Both the position numbers and the translations under genes were made by a program. Positions 8,053 through 18,165 of a DNA stretch of 64,000 bases are shown one piece after another. Where the stretch lies: NCBI RefSeq assembly GCF_000422585.1, contig NZ_KE383883.1, positions 1-64,000 of the forward strand, given 5' to 3'. Every line of letters starts with the position of its first letter. Position 1 is the first letter of the stretch. The DNA comes from Hugenholtzia roseola DSM 9546 (GTDB lineage Bacteria; Bacteroidota; Bacteroidia; Cytophagales; Bernardetiaceae). The notes under the pieces are model-generated. The model saw only the letters and a list, made by a program, of their open reading frames with translations, searched no databases and had not been told where the DNA came from.

Positions 8053-11000
8053 TTGAAAAACCTACGCGTTACCTTCAAAACTTGGCTCGCACGCCTCTCT
8101 GTGTGGGGTAGGCGGCTTCTGGTTTTGAAAAAAAGGGTGCTATTAGGTCTTATTTTTATCTTATTACTGCTTCTTACCTTACTCAATTCTGCCTCTTTTC
8201 AAACTTATCTTACACACAAAGCCACTGATTGGCTCTCCGAAAAGATGGGCTTCCCTACTCATATCGAGTACCTAAACGTCGACTTTTTGGGAAATCGTGC
8301 CTTCATACGCGGCGTGAGCGTAACTGATTTGAATGGAAAAGAACTCATCTGGGCGGATACCATTTGGGTAAAAATAGATTATCTAAACTTTCTTTCTGAT
8401 GAAAAAATTGAAATAGAGGAGGCGCGTCTAAAAGGAGTTCGCTTTCTAATGCGCCGCAATCCCGATACCAAAACTTACAACATCACCGAATGGATACGGC
8501 TTATCAATCAACTCACTGCCTCGGATAACCCCAATCCGCCCCCTTCTACGCAGGCTTTTGTCATCAAAAAGGCGATTTTGGAAAATGCTCGCTTTCAGAT
8601 GGACGACCCTTTGAAAGATAGCCTTAACGCCACAGGTAGCCACCAACTCTTTGATTATTACCACTTTACGCTCGATAGCATCTATGCCACCCTGCACCAA
8701 TTTCGAGTCATCAATGATACCATCGAGCTGCAAATGGAGAATGGGCGCACCTTCGAGCCGCTCAATGCGTTTGCTGTGCATAAACTCGATGTTTTTTTCC
8801 GATATAGCAGTCGCGAAATGGCGTTTTTGGGCTTAGATGCCCTTGTGGGCAAAAGCCACCTGCGCGATACGCTGATTTTTAGGTACGAAAATATCAATGC
8901 CTTTGATGATTTTAATCACAAAGTAAATCTTTATGCTAACTTAGAACAAGCCTTCATCGACTTTGAAGACTTGGCACGCTTTGCGCCTTCTTTGGCACAA
9001 TACGAAGAAAAAATACAAATCAAGACGCGCTTAGAAGGGCTTGTTACTGACTTTTCATTGCAAAATGCCCAAATAAAATTTGGCAATGGCACAATTTTAA
9101 AAGGAAATGGGCGCATCAGAAACGCCGAAAAAGTAGAAGATTTGGTTTTAGATTGGAACATGAAACCTTCTACCCTTTTAGCCTCTGACTTAAAGCCCTA
9201 TCTGCCCGAAAACATTTTTGCCGAATTTGAAAAGTTGGGACAAATCCGCTTCGATGGCGCGTATGAAGGCACTTTTGAAAAATTCAAAGCCAAGGGCAAT
9301 TTTCAAACGGAAATAGGACTTTTAACCGCCGACCTGAATCTCGACTTGAAAAGTGAAAGCTATCAAGGAACTTTTGCCACTCAAAAATTAGCCTTAGACC
9401 AAATCTTGGCAATTCCCAAACTCAAATGGGCAAGCCTACGTGGAAGCATCGAGGGAAGCGGTTTTTCAAAAGAAAATGCAAATTTTAATTTAGATGCGTA
9501 TATAGATAGCCTTTTTTACAACCAATATTTATACAAAAAAATACACGTAAAAGGCAATTTAGAACACCCTTCTTTTTTGGGTTCGATAGACATTCTTGAC
9601 CCCAACTTAGAAGTCAGTGCTTTTGGGCGCATAGATTTGGGCGATAGCTTGGTGCAGATGAAAGTAGATGTAGAGTATGCCGATTTGCAAGCCCTACATT
9701 TTGTAGATACCGTTTTTCGAATCAAAGCCTATTCCGATTGGGATTTGAGAGGTTTTGACCCCGACCGCGCAGTAGGCGAAGTAAGCCTTACCAATACCGA
9801 AATTACCTACAAAACGCGCCGCGCTGCCTTAGACACCATCAAATTGAAGGCACAGAATTTGCCTCAAATGGTTTTAGATTCTAACTCAAATTATTATACA
9901 CTTATCAATAGAAAAATAGAAGTGGAGGCACAAAATCTGCTTGAATTAGAGATTGAAGGCGATTTCAAACTCTCGCAAGTGATAGAAGATTTGCAGACCA
10001 CACTAAAAGAATATCAACTTGCTTTTGAAAAAAAGACAAAAGATATTGCACAATATTATACAGAAAAAGAAGAAACGATTACAAAACAGGCAGCTTATCA
10101 AGTGGTTTTGAGTGGCAATATTTACAATGCGCAGACCATCTTTGGCAAACTTTTCATACCCGAACTTTTTATCGCACCCAATACACACTTGGAGGGGATT
10201 TTGGCTTTTGGGCAAGACGAAATTATCAATCTAAACTTAACTTCCGATTCCCTTTCTTATCGTGGCTACCAGTTGCAAACCGTCGATGCTGAATTGAGAA
10301 GTAGCAAACGCGCCGATAGAAACAAAATAGATACGCATTTTAATTTACAATCTAAAACACAAACTTGGGCAGGTTTCGAAACCAAAGATTTTCAGGTGAA
10401 GGCAGACTGGATAGATAGCCTCATTACCTTTCATACCGAACTCCAAACCGAAGATGAGCAAAGTGCCTTAGCCCTGCATGGCGACTTGCGTTTGAGTGAT
10501 AGTGCGTTATTTTTGCGTTTGGATACGCCACGCCTTTTTTTGTTGGGCAAGATGTGGGAAAGTCCCGAACAGGTTTTGGTGCAAATAAGAGGAAAAGAAA
10601 TAGACTTTGGAAAAAACGGCTTTTTCCTACAAAATGAAAAACAAAAAATTGTACTGAAAGGAAAAATATCGCCTAATCCCAAAGAAGAATTAGCCATTCA
10701 GACGCAGGCACTGGAATTAGAAAATTTTAGCGACCTGATAGAAGACCTCGAACTAACGGGGCAGGTAAATGGCGAAGTACGCCTTAGCGGACTTTATGAT
10801 ACCCTGCATCTCAATTCGAGCCTCAACGTGCGGCAAATCGTACTCAATCAAATTCCCGTAGGCGACCTTAGTCTTCGTTCCTCTTGGGACGATACCCAAA
10901 ATAAGCTCGATTATCAGGCAGAATTGTACCAAAACAAGCGCAACGTCCTCGATATAAAAGGTTTGTATCAGCCTAAAAATGAGGAAAATAGCCTCGATGC

Positions 11001-12699
11001 CGACATCAAAATTATCGGTATGAAGATAGATGCCATCGAGCCTTTTTTGGCAGGAGTCATGACGCAGGTGAAAGGAACGGCTTACGGCGCAGTCAAAATC
11101 AAGGGCAAACCCAAAACGCCACTACTTATCGGTGAGATGAATATTTTTGGCGGTGGCGTGAAAGTTGTCTATCTGAACACCGCCTATACTTTTGAAGATA
11201 AAATTGTTTTTACAGAAAATCAAATCGCTTTTGATAGGCTTACTTTATACGACGAACAAAAAGAAACACAAGAAAATAAATCAAAAACGATACAATCGGG
11301 CGTAGCCATTCTCAATGGGGGCATCTTTCATGATAACTTCCAAAACTTTGTCGTCAATCTGCAAGGCAATTTGCGCAAAGTCCTTTCGCTTAATCTGCCT
11401 GCTGCCCCCGAAAATCTGTTTTACGGTTCGGCTATCGCCACAGGAAATTTCGAAATATTTGGGTCTTTTTCTAATCTCAAACTGACCCTAAACGCACGCA
11501 GCGAGCAAGGGACGCGCATTTTCCTGCCCTTAGACGGGTATAGTGGCGTGAGTGAGCAATCTTTTATCCGTTTTGTGCAAAAAGACACGATACTTTTAGA
11601 AAATCCTGCCCAAAACAATCCTGAAAGTAGCGGATTTAAGATGGAAATGAATTTCGACATCACACCTGATGCCTACATGGAAATTATTTTTGATAAAAAA
11701 GTGGGCGATTTGATTCGTGGCAATGCCAAAGGGAATTTGAAGATGCAAATTGATACGCAGGGCGATTTCAAGATGTTTGGCGGCGTGGAGATTGTCAAGG
11801 GCGCGTATAATTTCACTTTTTTAAATATCATCAATAAAGAATTTATTGTAAGTGAAGGCAGCCGCATCAATTGGAGCGGCGACCCCTATCACGCCCAATT
11901 AGACCTAACGGCACAGTATCGCCAGATGGCATCATTAGCTCCGCTGATGACAGGCTTGGATAGCGCAACTTTGACACGCCCCGAAATCAAGCGCAAGTAC
12001 CCTGTTTTGGTCAATTTGCGGCTTTTGGGCGACCTGATGCGCCCCGATATTCAATTTGGCATCGACATTGTCGATTATCCGCCGCTGATTATGGCAGGAG
12101 GTACGCCTGTTTCGGTAGAAAGTTTTGTGGCGGCTTTTAAATCTTTGATAGAAAGCAACCAGCAAGAACTCAATCGGCAGGTTTTTAGTCTGATAGCCTT
12201 GCGCCGCCTTTCTACGCAAAACGCCTTTGCAGCCATCAACCAGTCGGCGGGCAGCAGTGTGAGCGAATTTTTGGCAAACCAGTTGAGCTATTGGGCTTCG
12301 CAAGTAGATGAAAATTTGGAAATAGACCTCGACTTGCAAGATTTGAACGACATCGGCGCAACCCAACTGCGGCTTTCTTATTCGCTCTTGCAGGGCAGAA
12401 TGCGCATCACACGCGAAGGGGCTTTTACCAACGTGCAGAACCAAGCCAGCGTATCGAGCGTAGTGGGCGATTGGACGGTGGAATATATCCTTTCCCAAGA
12501 TGGCAGCCTTCGCGCCAAATTGTACCACAAAAATTCGCTCAATGCCTTCAACGCTACCCTGCAAAACAACTCAACGGCAGGGGTGAGCCTTCTCAAATCC
12601 TTTTCTTTTGACAAACTCAAAGACCTTTTTAAGTCGAAAAAGAAAATCAGACAAACCCAGACCATTCGCGAAGAAGAAATCAGACTTGAAAAGAAGTAA
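8053..12699 (+). CDS. tamB: TamB-like translocation and assembly module protein
   Basis: A 1548-residue protein with one N-terminal membrane anchor (residues 28-44, leucine-rich) and then a very long run of beta-strand sequence. I choose TTG at 8053, giving MKNLRVTFKTWLARL; another TTG at 7966 would add 29 residues with a second hydrophobic stretch, and no ATG occurs before the membrane anchor. The C-terminal 400 residues have the TamB/DUF490 pattern, for example GSFSNLKLTLNARSEQGT, NIINKEFIVSEGSRINWSGD and LRLSYSLLQGRMRITREG. TamB-type proteins span the periplasm as a hydrophobic groove and move lipids or help outer-membrane protein assembly. No omp85/TamA gene is adjacent in this window. 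Confidence 0.85.
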   Translation: MKNLRVTFKTWLARLSVWGRRLLVLKKRVLLGLIFILLLLLTLLNSASFQTYLTHKATDWLSEKMGFPTHIEYLNVDFLGNRAFIRGVSVTDLNGKELIWADTIWVKIDYLNFLSDEKIEIEEARLKGVRFLMRRNPDTKTYNITEWIRLINQLTASDNPNPPPSTQAFVIKKAILENARFQMDDPLKDSLNATGSHQLFDYYHFTLDSIYATLHQFRVINDTIELQMENGRTFEPLNAFAVHKLDVFFRYSSREMAFLGLDALVGKSHLRDTLIFRYENINAFDDFNHKVNLYANLEQAFIDFEDLARFAPSLAQYEEKIQIKTRLEGLVTDFSLQNAQIKFGNGTILKGNGRIRNAEKVEDLVLDWNMKPSTLLASDLKPYLPENIFAEFEKLGQIRFDGAYEGTFEKFKAKGNFQTEIGLLTADLNLDLKSESYQGTFATQKLALDQILAIPKLKWASLRGSIEGSGFSKENANFNLDAYIDSLFYNQYLYKKIHVKGNLEHPSFLGSIDILDPNLEVSAFGRIDLGDSLVQMKVDVEYADLQALHFVDTVFRIKAYSDWDLRGFDPDRAVGEVSLTNTEITYKTRRAALDTIKLKAQNLPQMVLDSNSNYYTLINRKIEVEAQNLLELEIEGDFKLSQVIEDLQTTLKEYQLAFEKKTKDIAQYYTEKEETITKQAAYQVVLSGNIYNAQTIFGKLFIPELFIAPNTHLEGILAFGQDEIINLNLTSDSLSYRGYQLQTVDAELRSSKRADRNKIDTHFNLQSKTQTWAGFETKDFQVKADWIDSLITFHTELQTEDEQSALALHGDLRLSDSALFLRLDTPRLFLLGKMWESPEQVLVQIRGKEIDFGKNGFFLQNEKQKIVLKGKISPNPKEELAIQTQALELENFSDLIEDLELTGQVNGEVRLSGLYDTLHLNSSLNVRQIVLNQIPVGDLSLRSSWDDTQNKLDYQAELYQNKRNVLDIKGLYQPKNEENSLDADIKIIGMKIDAIEPFLAGVMTQVKGTAYGAVKIKGKPKTPLLIGEMNIFGGGVKVVYLNTAYTFEDKIVFTENQIAFDRLTLYDEQKETQENKSKTIQSGVAILNGGIFHDNFQNFVVNLQGNLRKVLSLNLPAAPENLFYGSAIATGNFEIFGSFSNLKLTLNARSEQGTRIFLPLDGYSGVSEQSFIRFVQKDTILLENPAQNNPESSGFKMEMNFDITPDAYMEIIFDKKVGDLIRGNAKGNLKMQIDTQGDFKMFGGVEIVKGAYNFTFLNIINKEFIVSEGSRINWSGDPYHAQLDLTAQYRQMASLAPLMTGLDSATLTRPEIKRKYPVLVNLRLLGDLMRPDIQFGIDIVDYPPLIMAGGTPVSVESFVAAFKSLIESNQQELNRQVFSLIALRRLSTQNAFAAINQSAGSSVSEFLANQLSYWASQVDENLEIDLDLQDLNDIGATQLRLSYSLLQGRMRITREGAFTNVQNQASVSSVVGDWTVEYILSQDGSLRAKLYHKNSLNAFNATLQNNSTAGVSLLKSFSFDKLKDLFKSKKKIRQTQTIREEEIRLEKK

Positions 12700-12725
12700 T
12701 ATTTAAAACTTTATTTTGCTACAAA

Positions 12726-13250
12726 ATGGAAAAAATCAATCCCTACCTACTTGATACCGCACCGCTAAAAGACAATCTGCCACTCCAACACCATCTCCAA
12801 CGGCATCAATTTTGGATAAAAAACGAAGCAGACTCACAACTTTTTATGAAACCACTTTTTCAAGTTATTTGGCATGAAAATAGTACAAATACAGTAATAG
12901 GTATCGAGATAGAAGGCGAATTGGGGCATGAGGTCTATAAAAAAGTGATGGAAGATTTTTTGGCTTATTGTAAAGAAAAAAACATCAATAAAGTAATCTT
13001 CAATTTAGAAAAGCTCACCAAATCGTCGCCTATATCGCGAGCGTGGTTTTTGTCGCGTTATGTGCCTGCCGTTTATGCAGCCTTTGGGAAAGTTTATGTG
13101 GCAGTTTTGCGCTCAAAAAGCAGTGTTTTTGAAACTTTTGCAGTGCAGGCGATGAAAAGCACCATCGACAATATGGGGTGGCAGATTTTTATCCAATTTC
13201 ACGAAAGTCAGGCAGAGGCTTTGCAGTGGCTTGAAGGCGTGGAGAAGTAG
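12726..13250 (+). CDS. STAS-like cytoplasmic protein
   Basis: This 174-residue soluble protein starts 27 bases after tamB and is probably cotranscribed. Residues 45-170 alternate strands and helices in the order expected of a STAS/SpoIIAA-like fold, with VIGIEIEGELGHEVYKKVMED, KVIFNLEKLTKSSPISRAW and KVYVAVLRSKS. No signal peptide is present. The assignment to STAS-like is by pattern only; an anti-sigma antagonist role would be speculative. Confidence 0.6.
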   Translation: MEKINPYLLDTAPLKDNLPLQHHLQRHQFWIKNEADSQLFMKPLFQVIWHENSTNTVIGIEIEGELGHEVYKKVMEDFLAYCKEKNINKVIFNLEKLTKSSPISRAWFLSRYVPAVYAAFGKVYVAVLRSKSSVFETFAVQAMKSTIDNMGWQIFIQFHESQAEALQWLEGVEK

Positions 13251-13292
13251 GGGTAAAAAATAGACGCAGTGAAAACGATTCTTTCGCTTTCT

Positions 13293-13931
13293 CTACAATT
13301 TAGGACGTAGCGTTTCCGTTTTTTCTAATCTTTGTTGGAAAAAAACCTTTTTGCCCGTCATTTTTTCAAGAATAGGTTTCAAAATTTGTTCGGCGTTGTG
13401 CGTCGTTTCGGCTAAGATTCCATTTTCGAGGGCAGCCTTTTCTATGGCAGTTTCGGCTTTTTGGAAGGCTTCGGCTACCAATTTGGTTTCGCCCGTAATT
13501 TGGATAAATTCGGTATGATAGACGCGCGATTTTTGGTGGTCTATTTTATGATAACAAAGTTGGGCAGGGGGCAGGAGGATAAAAACCGAATCGCCCTGCG
13601 TCGTGATGTCATTTTCTTTCAGGCGCATCAAATCTATACAACCGACAGCTTCGCCACTCACAATTAAGACAACTTTCGCCGTAGGCAGATAAGCAGCCGA
13701 GCTTTTGCTGTGTTCTACCACATCTTTGTAGATAAACTTTGTCAGTTCGAGCTTGCCCAGTCTTTGGGTTTCTTCCAAAACAAGTTGGTGCGTAGTTTCC
13801 ACTGTTACGGTTTTTTGGGGGCTATTGAAGGCTTTGAAACCGTCCCACACAAACAAGGCTATCAGGGCAGCCACTATCAGAAAAACGAGCAAAACAAGAA
13901 GATAAAGGCGAACTTGCATCTTTGAAAACAT
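13293..13931 (-). CDS. DUF4230 membrane-anchored protein
   Basis: The chosen start gives a 212-residue protein with one membrane helix at residues 8-30 (LYLLVLLVFLIVAALIALFV). A longer frame from 14084 would add 51 residues without conserved character. The rest matches the DUF4230 pattern: TTHQLVLEETQRLGKLELTKF, then KVVLIVSGEAVGCIDL, ILLPPAQLCYHKID and a C-terminal helical AEQILKPILEKMTGKKV. The family is widespread in Bacteroidota and Firmicutes and of unknown function. It is convergent with the STAS-like gene (42 bases apart). Confidence 0.75.
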   Translation of the reverse strand: MFSKMQVRLYLLVLLVFLIVAALIALFVWDGFKAFNSPQKTVTVETTHQLVLEETQRLGKLELTKFIYKDVVEHSKSSAAYLPTAKVVLIVSGEAVGCIDLMRLKENDITTQGDSVFILLPPAQLCYHKIDHQKSRVYHTEFIQITGETKLVAEAFQKAETAIEKAALENGILAETTHNAEQILKPILEKMTGKKVFFQQRLEKTETLRPKL

Positions 13932-14104
13932 GAGGCAGTATTTTTGGGTAGTAAAAAAGGAGGTGCATTTTAGAGAAAGCATCTGACAAGCGGCTACCAA
14001 GATACAAGACTGTCTTGCTGCCCTATGCGCTGCGATAAGTCTGAAAAATCCTAAAAAAGCCGCTAAAAAAAGCAACCTTTTCAATTTTTTTGCCCTAAGT
14101 TAGT

Positions 14105-14112
14105 TATATTTG
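14105..14112 (+). promoter_or_regulatory. possible -7 element for the 14189 gene
   Basis: TATATTTG fits TAnnTTTG, 77 bases before the ATG. The nearest TTTG (14089-14092) is too close to be a normal -33 box, so this is tentative. Confidence 0.3.
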
Positions 14113-14188
14113 TAAGACTTGTCAAATAAAAAAGACAACCTGACATTTCTGCCTTCTGTTCCTTCTCACTCTATCCTATTCGATTCTG

Positions 14189-15478
14189 ATGGCTAAAACT
14201 TTGAAGATACGCCCTTCCTACCGCCTATTTTTGCTTTTGCCGCTGCTCTTTTTCTGCTTTTCACTACGCGCCAACTACCTTTTAGTGCCGATGGACGAAA
14301 GCCAAACCGACCATCTGAAATCCTATGGCGTGGCGTTTTGGATTTTAAAACAAGACGTTGAAATAGAATGGCTACTTAATTATAGAGGCGGCAGTTTCCT
14401 TTTCCGACAGGCACGCCCTTTTGAAGAGGAAATGCGCCTTCGTAATGTGCGCTATGAGGTCATTTCCGACGCACAAGCCCTGCAAATCAAACAAGAAATC
14501 CAACGCGCCGAAGTCAATATGGACGTGGTAAAATTGGAAGTGCCGCCCAAAGTTGCCGTCTATTCGCCCAAAACCAAACAGCCTTGGGATGATGCCGTAA
14601 CGCTGGTGCTTACCTACGCCGAAATTCCATACGATTTAATCTTCGATGATGAGGTCATGAATGGCGAGCTTGCCAAATACGATTGGTTGCATTTGCATCA
14701 CGAAGACTTTACAGGGCAGTACGGCAAATTCTATCGCGCGTATGCGGCTCAAAAATGGTATCAAGACCAGCAGCAAGAAGCCGAAGAAGTGGCAGCCCGT
14801 TACGGTTTTGCCAAAGTATCACAACTGAAATTGGCAGTGGTCAAAAAAATAAGCGAATACGCCTTGGGTGGCGGCTTTCTTTTTGCCATGTGTTCGGCTA
14901 CCGACACCTACGATATTGCCTTAGCCGCCGAAAATACCGACATTTGCGACCGCGTCTATGATGGCGACCCACACGATGCTGCCGCTAATAGCAAATTAGA
15001 CTTTCACAACTGTTTCGCCTTTCACAAATTCGAGGTCTTGCTTAATCCCTTTGAGTATGAATATTCTAATATTGACAATTCCCAACGCGAAAAATATGGC
15101 TTGAACGAAAAAAATGACTACTTCGAGCTTTTCCAATTTTCTGCCAAATGGGACCCCATTCCGACTATGCTCACGCAAAATCACGCCAATAAAATCAAAG
15201 GTTTTATGGGGCAGACGACGGCTTTTAAAAAAGAATTTATCAAGTCTGATGTCGTTGTGATGGGCGAAACCAAAGAGGCAAAAGAGGCGCGTTATATTCA
15301 TGGCACAATAGGAAAAGGCTTCTGGACTTTCTACGGCGGACACGACCCCGAAGACTACCAACACTACGTCAATGACCCCCCAACGGATTTAGCTCTCTTT
15401 CCCAATTCAGCAGGCTACCGCCTGATTTTAAACAATATTCTCTTTCCTGCCGCCAAGAAAAAGAAGCGCAAGACTTAG
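14189..15478 (+). CDS. conserved exported Bacteroidota protein (database label often asparagine synthetase B)
   Basis: A 429-residue protein with an N-terminal signal segment (residues 12-28, LFLLLPLLFFCFSLRA) followed directly by NYLLVPMDESQTDHLKSYGVAFWIL and LLNYRGGSFLF. I recall this Bacteroidota family as carrying the automatic name asparagine synthetase B, but no AsnB glutaminase N-terminal cysteine or ATP pyrophosphatase SGGxDS motif is visible, so the name is not supported. The later part (KVAVYSPKTKQPWDDAVTLVL, GGGFLFAMCSATDTYD, KGFWTFYGGHDPEDY) resembles the class I glutamine-amidotransferase-like fold used in ThuA-type domains, with a cysteine after GGGFLFAM. It is likely periplasmic; its substrate is unknown. 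Confidence 0.65.
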   Translation: MAKTLKIRPSYRLFLLLPLLFFCFSLRANYLLVPMDESQTDHLKSYGVAFWILKQDVEIEWLLNYRGGSFLFRQARPFEEEMRLRNVRYEVISDAQALQIKQEIQRAEVNMDVVKLEVPPKVAVYSPKTKQPWDDAVTLVLTYAEIPYDLIFDDEVMNGELAKYDWLHLHHEDFTGQYGKFYRAYAAQKWYQDQQQEAEEVAARYGFAKVSQLKLAVVKKISEYALGGGFLFAMCSATDTYDIALAAENTDICDRVYDGDPHDAAANSKLDFHNCFAFHKFEVLLNPFEYEYSNIDNSQREKYGLNEKNDYFELFQFSAKWDPIPTMLTQNHANKIKGFMGQTTAFKKEFIKSDVVVMGETKEAKEARYIHGTIGKGFWTFYGGHDPEDYQHYVNDPPTDLALFPNSAGYRLILNNILFPAAKKKKRKT

Positions 15479-15565
15479 ACAAACCTTTCTTTTTCAAGAA
15501 TTGCTATCTTTAACGCTTGTTTCCTTTCTGCTATTCATTCCCCCCTATCACCTAACTTAAAAAAA

Positions 15566-18049
15566 ATGGTTCGCATTTTATTCTCCTTCTATTTTGTTCT
15601 TTTCTTTTTGGGCATCTCGCCTTCTGTTTTCGCACAAAAAAAAGACAACAAAACCGCAGGGCAGACGCTCGGCATAGACCAAATCAGTGCCGAACAGCTC
15701 GAAGCCTATAAAGCACAAGCCAAAGACATGATGACCGTCTTGGAAATCATGCTCAATACGCTCGGCGACCCCGAAATGCCGCTCGAAGACAAGCAAACGA
15801 TTGTCAATGAAAGTTTTGCCAAAGTCTTTAAAGATGCCAAAATTCAGGTAGAAGACGACCTCGATACCCAACGCCAAACCTACCTGCACAAAGACGTACA
15901 AGCCTATTTGAAAGACATCGACTTCTTTTTCAAAGAGGCTATCTTTACTTTTGATGTGCAGCAGGTAGAGCATTTTCTCTCTGCCGAGCAGCAGGTCTAT
16001 CTTAAAATTACGCTCAATAGAACCTTAGAAGCCGTAGATTTGAAAAACAATGCGGTCAAAAACAATCAGGTGCGTTATGTAGAAATCAACATCGACCATA
16101 GAAACCAAGACCTCAAAATCGTTAGTTTTTATACCACAAAACTCAACGAAGCCGAAGAACTCCGCAACTGGTGGAATGGCTTGAATGCACAGTGGCGCGA
16201 AGTTTTTGGGCAATTTGTCAATGTAACCGATTCCATTTCTGACGGGCAGCTCAAAACCTTAGCCGCTTTGGAGCAGCTCGATTTGAGCAATCGCAGCCAA
16301 ATTACCGACCTTAGCCCGCTTTCCCAACTTTCAAACCTAAAAATTTTGAACGTGGAAAAAACCGCGATTGTCGACATTTTTCCTATCCGCAACCTGACAG
16401 GTCTGTTACAATTAAATGTTTCAAAAACACAAGTATCCGACCTTTCGGCACTTCGTTATGCCCTCAAAATCAAAGAGTTAGACATCAGCCAGACCCCGAC
16501 CACAGACATTTCTGTTGTGTCTAATTTTTTAGAATTAGAAAAATTCTACGCCTCTCAAACGCGAATCGCCGACATTAGCGCACTCGAAAATCTGACACAA
16601 CTCAAAGATTTGCGATTAGATAAGACCGCCATCAAGGACATCAAAGCCTTAGCCGATTTGAAAGAATTGCAGTTTTTAGACTTGGGCAATACCAGCATCT
16701 CTGCCCTCGAACCGCTCAAAAATTTGAAGCAATTAGAGCGTTTGCGCCTTTGCAGTACGGCTATCAAAAATTTGCAAGCCCTTAGTGGATTAGACAATTT
16801 GCGCCTGCTTTTTATCAATCAGACCGCTATTGCTGAAATTGCGCCTTTGGGCAATCTGAAAAGTTTGGAAAAAATATATTCCGACCAGACGCAGGTTACG
16901 CCCGAAAAAGCGAAGGCTTTTATGGCACAATACCCTAAAATTTTGGTCATTGCCGCTTCCGAACACCTGCAAAATTGGTGGAAAGACCTTAGCCCTGCTT
17001 GGAAGAGCGTCTTTACCGCACAAGTGGCAAATAATGGCACGCCAAGCAAGGAGCAATTAGCGCAAATGGCACGCATCAAGCAAATTGATGTAAGCAAAAA
17101 TAGCCAAATTACTGACCTCAATCCGCTACGAAGCCTACTTTCTTTGCAAGAATTGAAGGCGGCGCAAAGTGGCATCAACAACGCCAACGCACTCAAAGAC
17201 CTCATCGATTTGCAAGTAATAGACCTAAGCCAAACGCAGGTAAGCGACCTAAGCCCCTTGCAAAACTTACAAAACTTACGCACCCTGCACATAGAAAACA
17301 CGCAAGTTAAGAGCCTTGCGCCGCTCCAAAATTTGAGAGCCTTGCAGCAAGTTTATGCCGACAACGCCCCCATCGAGCGCAGCCTAAGCGAAGATTTTGT
17401 ACGCAAGATGCCCAATACGCTCCTGACTTATAGAAGCGACGAACTTAAAAAATGGTGGAATAATTTGCCAAATGAATGGAAACGCGCCTTCGAAAAGTAC
17501 ATCAAAGTAAGCAAAGAACCTACCATAGAACAACTACACAGCCTTACCGCCCTGCACCAAATTAGCATCAGCGAACTGCGCTCGATTCGCGATATTTTCC
17601 CCATCGAGGCTTTCACTTATTTGGAAAGTTTCGACTTTTCGAATACCAGCGTGAGCAGTTTTAATACCCTGACGCAACTCAAATCGCTCAAAAGCGTTAA
17701 TTTTTCCAACACCCCTGTCAATACCCTTGTTACATTGGCTTCGATGCCACAACTGACCGAAATCATAGCCGAAAATATCGCCGTTAAGGATTTGCGTCCG
17801 TTGAGTGGCTTGAAACAGTTGGAAACCTTGCGCATTTCGGGTACAGCCATTCGCGGCAACTTGAAAACGTTAAGCGGTTTGCAAAGCCTCAAAAACTTGG
17901 AAATCTTCAATACGGGCATCAGCAACATCAAACACATTCAGGGCTTGCGCAGTTTGGAAAGTTTGAAATGCTACAAAACGCGCCTCAATGCCAAGAAAGT
18001 CAATGCCTTCCGCGCCGCTCGTCCGAATTGTGAGGTGATTTTCTATTAA
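15566..18049 (+). CDS. large exported leucine-rich-repeat protein
   Basis: The 827-residue protein has a signal peptide (residues 1-25, ending SVFAQ), an N-terminal helical domain to about residue 195, and then leucine-rich repeats of the internalin-like type (L..L..L.L..T.I.DI..L..L). The LRR region is built from three large modules. Each begins with a tryptophan-pair cap, RNWWNGLNAQWREVF (about 200), QNWWKDLSPAWKSVF (about 469) and KKWWNNLPNEWKRAF (about 628), and each closes with an F...P segment (KAFMAQYPKILVI, EDFVRKMPNTLLT, NAFRAARPNCEVI). Such proteins bind protein partners, probably outside the cell; the target is unknown. A terminator follows 27 bases after the stop. Confidence 0.8.
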   Translation: MVRILFSFYFVLFFLGISPSVFAQKKDNKTAGQTLGIDQISAEQLEAYKAQAKDMMTVLEIMLNTLGDPEMPLEDKQTIVNESFAKVFKDAKIQVEDDLDTQRQTYLHKDVQAYLKDIDFFFKEAIFTFDVQQVEHFLSAEQQVYLKITLNRTLEAVDLKNNAVKNNQVRYVEINIDHRNQDLKIVSFYTTKLNEAEELRNWWNGLNAQWREVFGQFVNVTDSISDGQLKTLAALEQLDLSNRSQITDLSPLSQLSNLKILNVEKTAIVDIFPIRNLTGLLQLNVSKTQVSDLSALRYALKIKELDISQTPTTDISVVSNFLELEKFYASQTRIADISALENLTQLKDLRLDKTAIKDIKALADLKELQFLDLGNTSISALEPLKNLKQLERLRLCSTAIKNLQALSGLDNLRLLFINQTAIAEIAPLGNLKSLEKIYSDQTQVTPEKAKAFMAQYPKILVIAASEHLQNWWKDLSPAWKSVFTAQVANNGTPSKEQLAQMARIKQIDVSKNSQITDLNPLRSLLSLQELKAAQSGINNANALKDLIDLQVIDLSQTQVSDLSPLQNLQNLRTLHIENTQVKSLAPLQNLRALQQVYADNAPIERSLSEDFVRKMPNTLLTYRSDELKKWWNNLPNEWKRAFEKYIKVSKEPTIEQLHSLTALHQISISELRSIRDIFPIEAFTYLESFDFSNTSVSSFNTLTQLKSLKSVNFSNTPVNTLVTLASMPQLTEIIAENIAVKDLRPLSGLKQLETLRISGTAIRGNLKTLSGLQSLKNLEIFNTGISNIKHIQGLRSLESLKCYKTRLNAKKVNAFRAARPNCEVIFY

Positions 18050-18075
18050 AACTTAGATAGTCATAAAAAATATTG

Positions 18076-18112
18076 AGTAGGGATAGGGCAAGTCCTTGTC
18101 CCTACTTTTTTT
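18076..18112 (+). terminator. rho-independent terminator after the LRR gene
   Basis: AGTAGGGA (18076-18083) pairs with TCCCTACT (18099-18106), with an inner AGG/CCT stem, followed by six or more T. The hairpin core resembles the GGACAAGG/CCTTGTCC palindrome of the interspersed repeat family. Confidence 0.8.
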
Positions 18113-18165
18113 ACGTTTGTTCTTCTATTTTCTTTCATTTTCTTCTATTTTCTTCAAAAACTTGC

